Of a DNA stretch of 64,000 bases, positions 35,563-48,540 are shown piece after piece. The stretch is from Hirudo medicinalis. Its lineage: Eukaryota; Annelida; Clitellata; Hirudinida; Hirudinidae. The position numbers and the translations under genes are program-made. The notes under the pieces were generated by a model, which made no database searches, was not told the DNA's origin, and saw only the letters and a program-made list of their open reading frames with translations. The DNA is taken from assembly GCA_011800805.1 (NCBI GenBank), contig MPNW01000257.1, forward strand, positions 1 to 64,000, given 5' to 3'. Each line of letters opens with the position of its first letter. Position 1 is the stretch's first letter.

Positions 35563-38500
35563 AGGTGTGCCATGACGAGTTTGCCATGTAATCCACCTCT
35601 TGGCTCTTTATCACCTTTGAACATGCAAAACTCGTGAATGGAATAAACTAATTATCGACCTGATTGCGAAACGTTTCAACTTTGGGCATTTAATTAATTA
35701 CTTCAAATAACTAATTAATTAAATCAATTAACTAATTCGTTTTTAATTATTGCCATAATTAATTACCTTTTCTGATTACCGTGACTAATTACCTTAACTG
35801 ATTAATTAACTAACTACCTTAATTAATTATACAAATTAGTTATGACGTAATTTATTTATTTTTAATGTTCTTAATACCTCTTGTACCGCAACCATAATAG
35901 ATAATCTATTCCTTCAATAAGTCTTTTTGAAGTTTTAAAGATCCGATGAAATCAACCACGTGACAGAAGATTGTTGAGGTGTAACCAGGTTAAGCTAATT
36001 CAGGTTGAGGTAAGTTCGGCTTACTTACTACGCGTTGATTTTGAATATCCAGTTCTTGCTCTTTGGGTTGTTGAATAATCGAGGGATGTTTACACTTGAA
36101 ATTAACGTCATTGAAAACAATAGACGAATAATTATTCAGCTTCTGCTAGATCGTTGGAGATTCAAGAGAAAATGGGGTCCTTGTTAAAATACAATTTAAG
36201 ATAAGTATTTAAGGTAAATAGTAGGTAAATAACCCACTTTTAGTTACTTGGCTCTTGTTTAAAAATGTTTATAATTGTTTATAAGTGTTTGCTTCCTTGG
36301 AAACTCTATTATTTTATCTCAATTGAAATTTTTCACGGAAGTCAAGCTCAAGTCCTTCTTGAATAGTGTTTCCATGTTCAGGCGTTTGTATTAGCACGCC
36401 TATGGCGAAGGTCCCAACAACCTTTGTGTTCACACTTATTTCTGTATTTCATTGGATTATTTAAATATTATATAAATAAGTACAAATAATTATGTCATTA
36501 CTCTTTAAATGGATTATTTAAATATTATATAAATAAGTACAAATAATTATGTCATTACTATCAAAAGTCAATCTTGAATCATAAATTGCGTTATGAATGG
36601 GTGAATTGAACAATAAGAGCATTTTCAATTTGTTAAATAATTTGAAGGTTGACTTAAGTTATAAGTTATAACGCATTTCAATTCCTTTTATGAAAATATT
36701 TCATAAGGTTAAATCACCTAATTTAAATGCATATTTACAAAGACCACCTATTGGTCTCATGCACTTTACTTTGACTTGTGCTTTGATATTCTTAAAGACA
36801 CTTGAAAGTTGCCATATTAGCAGGATGTTAACAATTTCGTAAAAATCCCGTCTTATTGGCTTTCTTATCAGACTCCTCGAAGTAATTGATTAAAAACAGG
36901 GAAGTAACTCCAAATGAATTGCTCATTTTACGTGACTTATAGCATCAATGCAGCTGCACAGAGCCAAGCATGTGTTATTCGCATGTAAATTTAACTCCAA
37001 ACTTGTATTTAAGCCATCGAAAACGTCCTCGACCCAGTTTTTGTTGTTTTACCGACCAACTCGTACAAGCCATAAGTCATACTAGTTACTTATAAAGTTA
37101 AAATCCCCACATAAATTAATTTTGTGGTCCTACGTTAATTAATTAAAGTGATTGTCTCCTACCATTTAACAAATGCTCACGCGATTTGCTTCGAAGAGAA
37201 GAATTCTCAAAACGCGTTAAGATTAGAATTAAAAATCATTTCTTATCAAGTAGTTTGGATAACAGGAGATTGTTGAACTTTATTGGCGTTTATAATTAAA
37301 GGTTTAGTTGAGCAGTAATTCGATTCATAGTTGCTCGGGTTAATACGCGGATGCGCTGGTAAGCTATTTATTGCTAGTTTCTCAAATGTTTGTGGATACT
37401 TTGTATGTAAAATATTACGTGCGAAATAATTTGTTACAGTCAATTTAAATAAATAAATCATCAATATTTGACCTTTACAGTTTACTTTAATGAGTTGAAT
37501 TTATTAATTTTTAATGATATGTGGGAAATCCCATAATTTCCCGTGCCAAACTTAACCCTCTAAAAATAGCTCGCTAGTAAAAAAAAAAGGGCTGAGGCTG
37601 AATCTTCTGAAAGACTTTTTGTTACTTCAAAATAATTCATTTGTTTAATCAAGTTATAATAAGCATTATAATTTGACGACAAGCTGTAATGGACTGATTG
37701 CAATAAGCTTGTTGTTGCAATGTCATCCTTGTTATTATTGTTGCTGTTGTTGTGGATTGTGAGTCGACAGAAAGCAGGAGGCTGTTAAGTAACATATTGC
37801 GGATATCCATATCTTACAAGATAGGGACCTTGGTGAGTTTCCTTGGACACCCACGACCCATGCGTCCGAGGTTATTCCTTGTTTTGGCGCGCTTTAACTT
37901 TTTTGAAATTCCTTTTCCGAGAATGGCATGTAAGCACTTCTTATGTTTTAAAATTTTGTAAGATTTATGTGCATCTCTTCGTAATATCACATTCCGTTAT
38001 TTTCTACGATGATTTTTCTTTACAAGGAGGAGATTTAGTGGGAACAATTTCTTTCATTTGTTTACCTACATGTCGTCTAGGGTGTATTCCATTGTAGTAT
38101 ACGCCTATCGCATTTGTCTGCAAAGTGACGATGTAAGGGTTGACGTGATTAAGTTTGAATGTGTTTTCAATGATTTATTGAAGAGGAAATGTATGGCTCA
38201 ATATACATTATGTATTTGATACAAACTGGAAGAGCCAGTTAACAAAGGAGGGCAATTGAATATTATTGCGCCGTTAAGTTATCAAAGACCTACTATGAAT
38301 CATTTCTTTAACCCATCGAAAAAAGTGAAAGGTAAGGTAAGCTTTTAAAGTGTAAAAATGAAATTCAGGTTATGCATAATCAAGTAAATTCTGTCGATAC
38401 ATCGTCTGCTAGTTCATTTTTGGAACAGTTTATTGAACATTTTATTTAATATTCCGTAGTCATTATGTCACTACAATTTTCACAAAAGGACAGCCCGAAG

Positions 38501-40835
38501 GGCTAGGGTTAGGTTAGGTTAGGGAAAGGCAAAAGCACAGGATGTACTCCTGCTGATGGGCTGCCTGTTCAAACGAAACAATTCAAAGTTGAATCTCACA
38601 AAAAGGAATCAATCAGAAGTACAAAAAGTTAAAGTAGAAGTTCAACAGAAATTAGACGCACGCCAGAAAGTCCACATGAGATGATTTCACTTATTTAAAA
38701 CTTATGATTTGTAAAAATGTTTGAATATGGATATGGGCTTAGAGGATATAATGGTGACCGGGAATCGAAGAAAATATGCGAGGGCCAAAGCACTTCAATG
38801 AAAATTTTTTAGCGTGGCACGAGAAGCTTCAGGCCTTTATTTGTCCGAAGAACCCAAACCATAAAAATGAATATCCGATGACCTTATAAACAAATGTTTA
38901 AATGAGTGAAGCAACATTTGAACATGAATTTGACAGTCAGAAAGTCACTTATTTGGTAAATATTTAAAATAGAGTTATCATAAAAGGTTGGCTTGGAGGA
39001 TGACGAGGGAGGAATATAAGAATAGAATCTGACAATACCGTTTCTGTGATATGTGAAGAGAATTTAACCTTGAAGTATAATTGGATGCCCATCCAATATT
39101 AAAATATGATAAATAAGTTTAAATAAATAAGGTTGACAATTTTTTTTTAATTTAAGTTATATATTAATTAATTAATTTTTACGCAAAATTGAAGAAATTT
39201 AGGAAATAAAAACCTTGGAATCTGAAATTTGGTTTGAACGGTGAGGCTTCCTACAGCCACAGAAAGGATCATATTACAGCATACATTGTAGCTACTGAAA
39301 TTGACATCAACTACCAGGGACACTTGACAAATGAAGTACACAATGAGCGATGTCTTTATCGAAAAGAATGAGGCTTGATAATAATAATAATAGTGAGGCG
39401 TGCAAAGGCCTGAACATTGCGGATTAAGAATTGTATAACATGAAGATAGAATTCATGCGACAGGAAGACATATTACCCCGTGGTTAACTAAGTGTGTCAC
39501 TTTCAATCACTGGTGAAGTGGTTTCAGGAGGATCAGACTATCTATTCATGTACTGAGATTACGTAAACCCTTCAAATGTGATTCATTTTATTTATTTTGT
39601 TTATTTTATTTATAGGATCAAGTTTTTCACCAAATAAACCCTGATATGCTACGAGAGCGCTGAGATTAACTTAATAGCTAATTATTATTAGATTATATTA
39701 CCTATATTCTCGTGACAATACCTGCATTTTAATAGCAAGAATGCAGAAAAAAAACAATTAAGAAATAAAGAAAGTTGATCGGAATAGTTTTAAAAAATGT
39801 TCAAAATAGGAAGGACATGATGGGTTGAACCGAAAAATAAATGCGATTTTTTTATCATATTTAAACCGCTCCGTTGTTTCTGATGAGTGAATGTAGCTTG
39901 GAAGAACATTCCATAGAAACACTAATCGACGTATATCAGAAAGAGAAGCTTGAAACGGTAGGACAAGGAGAAAAATGTCATTCAAGGGCATTGAAGGATC
40001 TTGTAAGTAGAGAGCAGAGATGTTGAATAATTAACGTTGCTTTAAATGATACTAAAGATATGGTTGAAAGAAGATCAACGCCTCTTTGGACAGAGCTGGT
40101 TAACCCTCCAACTTCCTCAACAACTGAAAAGCTAAAACTGAAAGCATCAAGCTCCAAGGCAAATAATAAATATGCTCTTGGTGCGATACACTTTTGGCTT
40201 TGCGCGAAAATTTTAGTTTATGGGGCATTGTTTGTCGTCTTCAGCATCCAAAGATTTCAATGAATCAGTATTCTGTAATTTTAAAACATTTTTACATATT
40301 TAGAATGTAAAAGAGCTTTCAATTAATGACATTATATTAAGGAGGCTTTAATATTATTAAATGTACAAGGTTTAAACCATTTTCATTTCATCAATCAACT
40401 TTATCTTAATAGTCGCACATTAAAACTGATATCATATCTGCCGATGTGATAAGAAGTAAATATTAGATTTAATTTTATAATGTTCTAAGAGCAAAGTCCA
40501 TCATTTGCAGTCCTCATTTTAAAATCTCACTGAATTCTGCTAAAAAGAAATTCTCAGAAATTGATTCATCATCAATTTGAACACAAATTATTCATCAAAT
40601 TTAAAGTCTCTAAACAAAACGTTGCTCAATCACTATTCTCAGTTTGCAATTGAAATTATCTTAATTATCAATGTAAATGCTGATTTTAAGGAAAATCCTC
40701 GTGCACTCATTCATATTGCCAAATTCATCCTACATACATTTGTTTTTATGCAATTTATCACTTTATCGCTAACTAATCTAGATTTGTGGATATCGACGTC
40801 TACGTCTTTTCCGTTCAGAAGCCAAGTTTAAAGCA
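35563..40835. other. 5.3-kb AT-rich intergenic region
   Basis: No gene recognised on either strand. It should include the divergent upstream regions of the Kelch gene (-) and the ankyrin gene (+). It holds a 57-bp tandem duplication at 36453-36559 and a short TTAGG-like run near 38508-38523. A short plus-strand frame at 40060-40263 shows no similarity that I know. Confidence 0.6.
36453..36559. repeat. Tandem duplication, period 57 bp
   Basis: The 50 bp at 36453-36502 (starting TGGATTATTTAAATATTATA) recur exactly at 36510-36559. They are separated by 7 bp of unit remainder. Perfect identity suggests a recent duplication. Confidence 0.92.
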
Positions 40836-43686
40836 ATGGCCGAAGAATTACTCGAGGCAGCCAAGGCAGGAGACCTGATGAGGGTCAAATACCTGGTCAG
40901 CGAGGTTGGCCTAGCAGTGGACAGCCGACATCCTCCCGAGGGTCCAACACCGCTTTATTGGGCTGCATGCAACGGCTACGTTCACGTTTGTAGTTGGCTC
41001 ATAAAAAACAATGCCAACGTAAACTTTGCCCTTCTGAAATCAGGATCAACCCCCCTCCATGCTGCAGCAGACCGCGGTCATCGTGAATGCGTTCTACTCC
41101 TTCTATGCAGGTTGCCCATCATTCAACTTTTGATTTTTAACTTTAACTTTGCCTCCTCGCAACGTTATTGTTTGTTTTTCATTTATGTTGTTATTTAATT
41201 ACATTGTGCCGATGTCAAGTTAGTACTTTTCATCATCAGTTTTGAATTATGTTCAGCGTTGTAGCTTCTAAGTTTGAATTTTTGCGGTAAGCAAGTGACT
41301 TAATTATGGCTTAATCTAATGTCTGGAGTAAATCTCACCATATTAACTAATGCGCACAAATGATTGGAACTTAGGCACAAGATTTGACGTTAATTTCATT
41401 CAATTCTCCAATCCAATGATTCAGGTCATGTCAACAGTACGAAAGATTGCTTCTTATTAGAGGAGACTGAATCTCAGAGCAATTTACATGCAAAATAATT
41501 AATTTTGTAAGTTACTGTGAATGTGACTCACATGTAATCGACCTCCACAGTTTTCAATATTTTAAATGTGTGTATATAATGGCATTGATTTGCATTTACA
41601 TGGCAGAATCAGTCCTGTCAGAGTAGAATTACCAAATTATTTAAGAAAATTTTATATAAATGTTTTATTTGGAAATATTCTTGTGCAACTGTTAAATCGA
41701 CTGATCAAGTTCAAAATTTCGTATTGACAATTTCGTGATTCAAAGGCCTGGAAATCCAAAGAAATGAATCACCATTCTATGGTGAATAACGAACCAATCA
41801 GAATCAACATAAAAAATCATTCTTAAGCTTCAGTATTGTAGAGCCGAACTATCCAACTTTTAAATTGTTGACTAATCATCGATAAATGAGTCACATGTCT
41901 TTGGAACGTGACTCGACCATGTTTGTGTGATTGCTCAGTTAGGTCGTAGTCCAAGACTTTGTGGCTGCGCAAGTTTTTTTTAATTATGGGGAGATCCCTT
42001 TTGGGAGAAGCCCAGTAAAGCCAGAAGACGACTCCTTTGTCAAAATTTAAGTATAACATTAACATCCCCGCTGGAGGATTTAAGCGTGCTAGCATGCTTC
42101 GCAGCTGAGCTGAAGTAGGGTTTGTAAGATTGAAAATGAAAGTGGCTGTTTTATTAGAGTATGCAAAATGTTATCTCAACATAAACATAATAATATTATT
42201 GTTAATTAATTATTATAATATTAATAAACTGCAATAATAACTAAAAATTGACTGATTATGATTTGTAATGCAATTGCTAATATAATGGATTTTAGTATTA
42301 ATAATTTTAAAATATCGATTCAATGATTCAAAAATTTGCTATTAAGGCAGATATTTGTTTGAGCGCTTAAATTCAAATTTTATCCATTTGTTGCTGCAAG
42401 AATACGTTTAATCGGTTTTCTTAATATTTTAGATTCCACATATTATCAAACTACATTTGTAAGAGAATGTTATACTTTCACGTTACACGTGTAATGACCA
42501 TCAAACATAGTACATCATGAATATATCTAAGTGAATAAAGATATCACAACAAACTTTTTGAAGTTTATTAAACAATTCCAATGTTCCAACTAGTATCAGC
42601 ATCTAAGAACAAGTTATGTTAAGTTTAAATGATTGCACGGACAACTCTTAGAAACTATAAAATTATCATATTAAATATGCAGTGGTGCACAAATCAACAA
42701 GCAAACAAGCAACAACAGGGACACTCCTCTCCACTTGGCTGCTTATAGGGGGTTCTCGTCACTCTGCAGCCTCCTTATCGACCATGGAGCAGACGTCTTC
42801 ATTCTCAACAAACAGTGCAGGACAGCACTCGACGAAGCCTACGTCACAGGACACGTGGACATCGTGCAAATGATTTGCAGGAAGCACACAGGTGTTTTAT
42901 TATTTTATTTTCTAATATTATTTATCATATCATATGTTTTTATCATCACTCAATCCGAAATTTTATAAATTGTTATTGAAAAATCTATAAAATTTGTGAT
43001 TATATAGAATTATAATGAAAAATATAAAATATAGAATTCAATGAATATATCGTTATTGATTATATTAATTATATTGATTACAGAATTGGCCAACATCCAA
43101 AAACTTTCCAATAAATCTACTTCAAAAAGACCTGACGATGGTCTCTCTTACTTGAGCGACCCATTGAAAGGTATTGTAAATAAAATTATTGTCATTATTA
43201 TTATTATTATTATAACAATGCTAATACTAATCATTTGAAAACTTAATTATTTAATCAGTTAAGAAAAGCTTAAAACGGCTGACCATATTACCAGTGATTA
43301 CTGGGTGATTAATTCGACATTCAGAACTTCCAAAGACTGAAGGAGCTTCCAAAGAACTTAGTTCAGCGAGTTACCACAGGATTGACTTCGACGATAGAAT
43401 CGGCATAACACAATTCGATAAAGGAAAATCCTCTGGATCATTCAAGACCGGAGTCACCCACTCATCCGCACAAAGTGCAAAAGTAGCAAGTCAACAACCC
43501 AGTTTTGGAAGTTTTGAAAAGCACGAAATCTCGAGAACTTTTGCAAGTTTCCACTCCAGTCTCATGGAGCAACTTGAAAGGTTGACAAACAGCGTTGAAG
43601 AAAAAGACAGACAGCTCATGCATCTTCGCAAAGAAAACGAAAAACTGAAGGCAGAGCTGAAAAAGTTCTCTCACCATAGCACCTAA
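40836..43686 (+). CDS. Ankyrin-repeat protein with C-terminal coiled coil
   Basis: Four exons: 40836-41110, 42683-42891, 43084-43170 and 43325-43686. All junctions are in phase and the total is 933 nt, 310 aa. Residues 1-160 hold four ankyrin repeats; clear cores are GPTPLYWAACNGYVHVCSWL, GSTPLHAAADRGHRECVLLL and DTPLHLAAYRGFSSLCSLLI, followed by CRTALDEAYVTGHVDIVQMI. The middle is Ser/Lys-rich and probably disordered. The C-terminus (MEQLERLTNSVEEKDRQLMH onward) is a heptad coiled coil ending KKFSHHST. Ankyrin repeats mediate protein binding. The partner is unknown and I do not recognise a specific orthologue. The ATG has a good context (gcaATGG). The 1.57-kb intron 1 is long for this window. 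AATAAA lies at 43723. Confidence 0.88.
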
Positions 43687-43722
43687 TGTAGGCGTCGTCG
43701 AAATATTATCTACATAAATAAT

Positions 43723-43728
43723 AATAAA
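43723..43728 (+). promoter_or_regulatory. Polyadenylation signal AATAAA
   Basis: Canonical signal 37 bp after the ankyrin-gene stop codon. The remainder of 43687-44377 shows no gene and holds the 3' UTRs of two convergent genes. A minus-strand AATAAA (TTTATT at 44265-44270) is suitable for the TMEM30 gene. Confidence 0.6.
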
Positions 43729-44377
43729 ATAGCTGTAAAATAAATAAATCGTTGGCCAAATTTTGTCTCGTGATCATTCGATTTTATCCTAAATACAATT
43801 GCGTAAATAAATGTTATAGGCCTTTTTTTTTATGTTTAACAGAGTAGTTAATGAATATTTAGAGTTACAATTACATATATCCTGATATAATTTATCCATC
43901 CACACAGCAAATCACTTGGATGAAATCGTCTTCTTAGCATAAACTATCATTGTATCAGGGCATCATTTCAATTGCATTCGAGGGGTGGATAAAACATTTC
44001 CAAGCTTCCAAAAAACCTTCTCCCCAAAATTAGCTGAATCATTTTTTGAATTAGTTAGAAGTTTGCCTTAATGCTGTTGGGAAAATCAGGGAGAGCTTCT
44101 GCTGTCGAAGCAGGTGCTTCAGAAGTTGAACGGTTGATGATGTTCATATCGATTTATTTGGCCTCATATTAATTATTTTCCTGAGCTGAAATTCGTCAAA
44201 CATACTCTTCCTAAACTCTTGTGGTTTCGGAGAATAAATTCATCTTAGGTTCATTTCTCATTCATTTATTCCATTTCTTATTACGTTGAATAATTTAAAT
44301 AAAATCAACTAATGAAAAATGGAGTGTCTTTTTGGAGGCACTGCAACGACCGCCTGTAAGGGGTTTAGCGTGATTTA

Positions 44378-46897
44378 TTACCGTGAAAGTGACACAAGAA
44401 TAGCTTTCAAGGGCTCAGAGTACCTGAAGGACTTGGCATACTTTGTCACGACTAATATGCAGGAAAAAGCCACGGTAACAAACTGCAATCCTGCCGCAAC
44501 ATAAGCAACTCCTAGAAAATAATTCTTCGAACCTAGCCAGGATAAATTGGTTAGGAAAATGCTCTTTGTTCCGTCAAATGGAAACGTAGGATAATCTGGA
44601 AATAAAAGACCAAACATTGTAAGAAGAGATTTAGTCAGTTCCACAACAATCTCTTCGATGGTTTTAAAAGCTAAATGTTAGAGTTAGGATCAAGTGTCTC
44701 TAATCTAAAATGTCAGTAACATTTTATAATGTTATTGGTTGTTGATATCAATGCTTCAAGTCAATCAATATCAAGTAGAGCAAAGCGATCATATCAACAA
44801 GTAAAAATGTTTTATGTTAATGCTATCAGTTTAATCAGCTCACTGTACTTAATGGACATCTTGTAGGAACCCCCTGGCAAACCCTTCTTGAATATTTCGT
44901 GATGATCGTGATCAATTCTGCCATACAATTTGACGAAACTCGGAAAAGCGGCTGTTCTCATCCAAACCATTAAGGCCTCATTTTGGTATCCGTTGTTGTT
45001 TGGATCCTTCGTGTCCAACATATACACGGGATACTTCCAGTTGGGAGGCTTTTTAGTTCCTTCCCATGCTTTAAATTTTATATTAAAAATTAAACAAATT
45101 TAATCTGGTAACTTGGATAAACTAGGAGTGATTGTAGTATATCATGACTATTTACGATGTTTTGACACGGCGTCATCATCGTTAGCTTATAACTCAGTTC
45201 ATCAGCTAAGTTTGTCTTCAGTAATCGTGCGGTATGAAGTACTGAAGTAGATCAAAATGAAACTCGAGAACTTCTCAATGACGTCTTTCATTGGGTTCAG
45301 TGAGAGTGATTTAAGGTTAGCGTGATGGTAATAGGTTGTCAAGAGGCCATTCTATTACATTTTGCAAAATGTTAAACAGCAATGCTGGAAATATGCCAGC
45401 ATTCAAATCAAATTTTGTTGATACAACAAGTAATATAAATAATATAATTATTTACTTGGTGGATTTTTAAATCTTATACTCCTGTCTGTATCCCAGGCGA
45501 TGTTGGTCTTCAGGATTGGAACAGCAATCGAGGTTCCATCCTCGATAAAATACAAGCTGAATGTATCTATTTTATGTGATGAACCTCATTACTTTGCGTC
45601 ATGGTGTGCTCACTTCGTTATCATTATTAAATACATTACTATAAAAAGGGTATTGAAAGATTGTAAAGCGAGGCATTTACCATTAAACATGCTGTTTGCA
45701 ATGGACCCGCAGGGAGCATATGTGAGATTGGTCGCAGGATCAGATAGAAATGGTCGACATTGCTTGGACAAGCCGACTCTCCTACCAGCAATTTGGTGAG
45801 CATCGTACGAATTTACGTATTTTCGGTGGTTCTGATAAAAGTTTGTCAGTTTGTAGTAGAGATACAACTTGCCCTGTTCAACGATTTAAGTTTTGACCTT
45901 TTCTAATTCTCATAAGATGGCTGTTTCTGAATCTTAACAATTTATAAATCACTATTAAAAACAAATAAGATCCAATGAGTTTTTAATGGTTGTGCAATAT
46001 TTTTGTAATCGAATAAGCTTTATATATCCCGTCATATTTTCAGTGATGACTTTAATTCTAATATCGCTTTTTCTGGTGGAATTTTTAATGATTCTGCATC
46101 AGCAGTGCATCCGTCTCGTCTTGTTTTCGAAACTTTGTTTTTTAGTTCATTTACACTGCGCCAAATGCATAGAGTCAGAGGCGCTGTTTGTTGAGCCCTC
46201 CTACCAATGGGCGCTTGTGGCAATGCAAGCAGGATTTCGAACAAGACACATTATGACTGCTAATGCAGGAACGCAACCACTGAGTTAACTTGCTAATATT
46301 CACCAAAATGTAATACAGTGTATGGGGAATAGAATATGTAGAATTACGCAAGTACACCGTAAGAAATTCAATATAATCTGCATAACTAGGAAAACATTAA
46401 CTCAAATAAACATGAATCACTATTTTAGATATGGTTTTCTTCTAGTTTGTTTTATCATTCATTATTTATAAATATTTTTCACCATTATAAGTGAATAATA
46501 TGAAACCTCAAATTGATAAGGTAAGGTGAAAAAGATTTCACACGAACATTCCCCTCCTACGTTTTCCTTCAAAAATTCATCGCAGGAGGTACTGGAAAAG
46601 TTGAAGATTGTACTCATGATGCATCTATTTCCAGAATATTCCATCTCCATTTCGTCTGTCTTAGGCAGAAATAGTCATTTAATGTTGTGAACCACAAACT
46701 ATCAACTTATGATCGACACATACCAAGTATGATGCATAAAGAAGAAGACCACCTATGAACGTGAATATAACTCCAATCACTAAGGATGGATAAAAAATGG
46801 TTGGAAATGTCAAATTTGGTTGCCATGCAAACAAATGTTGCTGCTTGGCTCGACTGATTGCGTCTGAAATTAAGGTATGTTTTAAATGTTTTTGCAT
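44378..46897 (-). CDS. CDC50/TMEM30 family, P4-ATPase flippase beta subunit
   Basis: Six exons: 46724-46897, 46507-46659, 45681-45873, 45456-45566, 44844-45068 and 44378-44595, about 357 aa in phase. CDC50 proteins chaperone P4-ATPases that flip aminophospholipids at the Golgi, endosome and plasma membrane. The N-terminus has the family signature AKQQHLFAWQPNLTFPTIFY followed by TM1 (PSLVIGVIFTFIGGLLLYAS). The ectodomain has LYYKLTNFYQNHRKYVNSYD, YAPCGSIANSMFN, TNIAWDTDRSIRFKNPP and NEALMVWMRTAAFPSFVKLY. The end has LSWLGSKNYFLGVAYVA and TM2. Exon 4 must begin at 45566, giving FND-TFSLYF, because a nearer AG breaks the frame. The start at MQKHLKHTL avoids an extra exon. Alternatively the first exon lies upstream and splices at 46863. 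Confidence 0.92.
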
Positions 46898-47881
46898 ATA
46901 AATAGATTGATATAAAATGAATAAATAACTCTTAATGCTAAGAAATCTTGTCTGGAATATTTTTCACCGGTACGGTACAGATAGCGAAGAAAGAGTAAAA
47001 AGAATCGCAATTATAAGTTCAAGATTTTAAACCGATGTTAAGAAACTAAGAGTACGTATGAGCACTTAAAAAATACGTATGAAAATACAAAAAACCTCAT
47101 CGCAGGCATAGAAGTCAAATTTGTTAGTTGTCAATGATGAAAGAACAAAATGGTATCGAAAAGATTCGTCATGAAGCCAACAACAAACTTTTGACAGAAT
47201 TTTTTTTAGTAATGCTTGTGTCTGCATAGAAAGATTTAGAAGATAGCGGCTTAGGTTCGCTAATTAAAAATTAGAATTGGTTCTCCAGTCCCTTAAGGAC
47301 CATTACAAAAATAACGTCCTAACTCTACCTCTTGCGAATTGCATTTTTGAGCTTCAAACTTCCTTACACATCAATATAAACAAATTGATTCTTTCACTGC
47401 TTACATTGCGTCACGATCGTAGCACGTTCTTCCAAATAAATAAGTTTATAAAGTCAGATAAAAAACAATATTTTTTATATATAGTGCTGCGTGATAGTTT
47501 TGGGTGTTTGACACCAACGAAACGTTAATAAAACATTGACTGACCCATTCCAGCTATTCCTATGACTGGTTCTTCCTTGGAGATTGTACCCTTCCTATCC
47601 TTTGTCTGCTAAAACCAAATCTACCTCTAAGATTACCACAATTAATAATAAACAAATATAAGCAGTTTCAATTGTAATTTGAACCTCTGTCTCCTAGCTC
47701 TTACAATAATCATTACTACAATAAAATTACTGACCATCACTTTGTTGTTCAGTTCGTTAAATTAGTCTCGCGTCGAAAAGAAAGGAACACACAACTACAA
47801 ACCCATACTTCAAGGTTCTTTCTCACTCATTGTTATTTTTTTCTTTCACTTGCTTACTTTTGCAAATTTATACTTAAGACA

Positions 47882-48474
47882 TGATGCGAGGGAAAATAGT
47901 AATAGTGTAATGATGTTACTTCGTAAAGTTTGAAAAAGTAGAGGCAATACGGACTAAAAGCAAACATTGATGGCGAAGTGTTAGAGAGGTTTGGAATATG
48001 TAAAGTTTGTAGCATGGTTTTGTCAGTACCTGTTAGAAGTAAGCAGATATTAAATCACCATCATGAGTCCCAAGTATCGACCAGATAACTGACACTGGTA
48101 ATAGTGCTCTCATACTGGAGAAAATATTTCCAAAGATGGCACAACTTGTAAAAGAATTAATGGCACTACCGGCAACCAGCACGCCAAGTGAATATTTTCA
48201 ATATTTTATATTTTATTGTGGTGTTTATTTAACCGACAGGTTTTGCCGGGTGAACGTATCAACACTTGGTATGCTTCCTTTTCTTAAATATAACATGAAC
48301 ATTTGAAATATTTTAAAATAAATGATGCATTTTTCTTGCACACTGTAATGTGTTGTATTTCATTGCGAATTCCACAATATTTCGTTTCAAAAACCCAACC
48401 AGGGCCGAACCCATGTTTGCTAAGAACTTGAACCGAAATAGAACCCAACATTTTGAATTCTTTCCCATCTCTAG
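47882..48474 (+). mobile_element. Internally deleted hAT relic: BED finger next to dimerisation domain
   Basis: Near 47990 a frame reads ICKVCSMVLSVPVRSKQ then ILNHHHE, which matches a BED zinc finger (C-x2-C ... H-x-H type). Only about 75 bp later another frame reads FPKMAQLVKELMALPATSTP then SE, the hATC dimerisation signature, and later LTDR and FLKYNMNI. The 400-500 codons that normally separate them are missing. The right end ttcccatctctag gives CTAGAGATGGGAAAGAA inward, a hAT-like terminus. Possible target duplication: TTAAGACA at 47874 and TTAAGACT at 48475 (7 of 8). The left boundary is tentative. Confidence 0.65.
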
Positions 48475-48540
48475 TTAAGACTTCTGCCTCTCACTATGGC
48501 AGCACGGATTCGAATCCCTTTGCGGGGGCACCGCCCTAAT
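48471..48540 (+). repeat. tRNA-like fragment, probably tRNA-derived SINE or tRNA relic
   Basis: AGTTAAGAC resembles an A-box/D-arm. It is followed by TTCTGCCTCTCACTATGGCAG, which can form a CTGCC/GGCAG anticodon-like stem, then GGATTCGAATCC, an excellent B-box/T-arm. The layout resembles tRNA-Glu (CTCTCAC in the anticodon arm). The T stem is imperfect and the acceptor stem is missing, so it is not a functional tRNA. Confidence 0.5.

Noticed and set aside
45456..45873. Apparent frame slip between TMEM30 exons 3 and 4
   Set aside because: It resolves by using the acceptor aaaatag at 45567 rather than attcag at 45557. FND-TFSLYF then matches the family.
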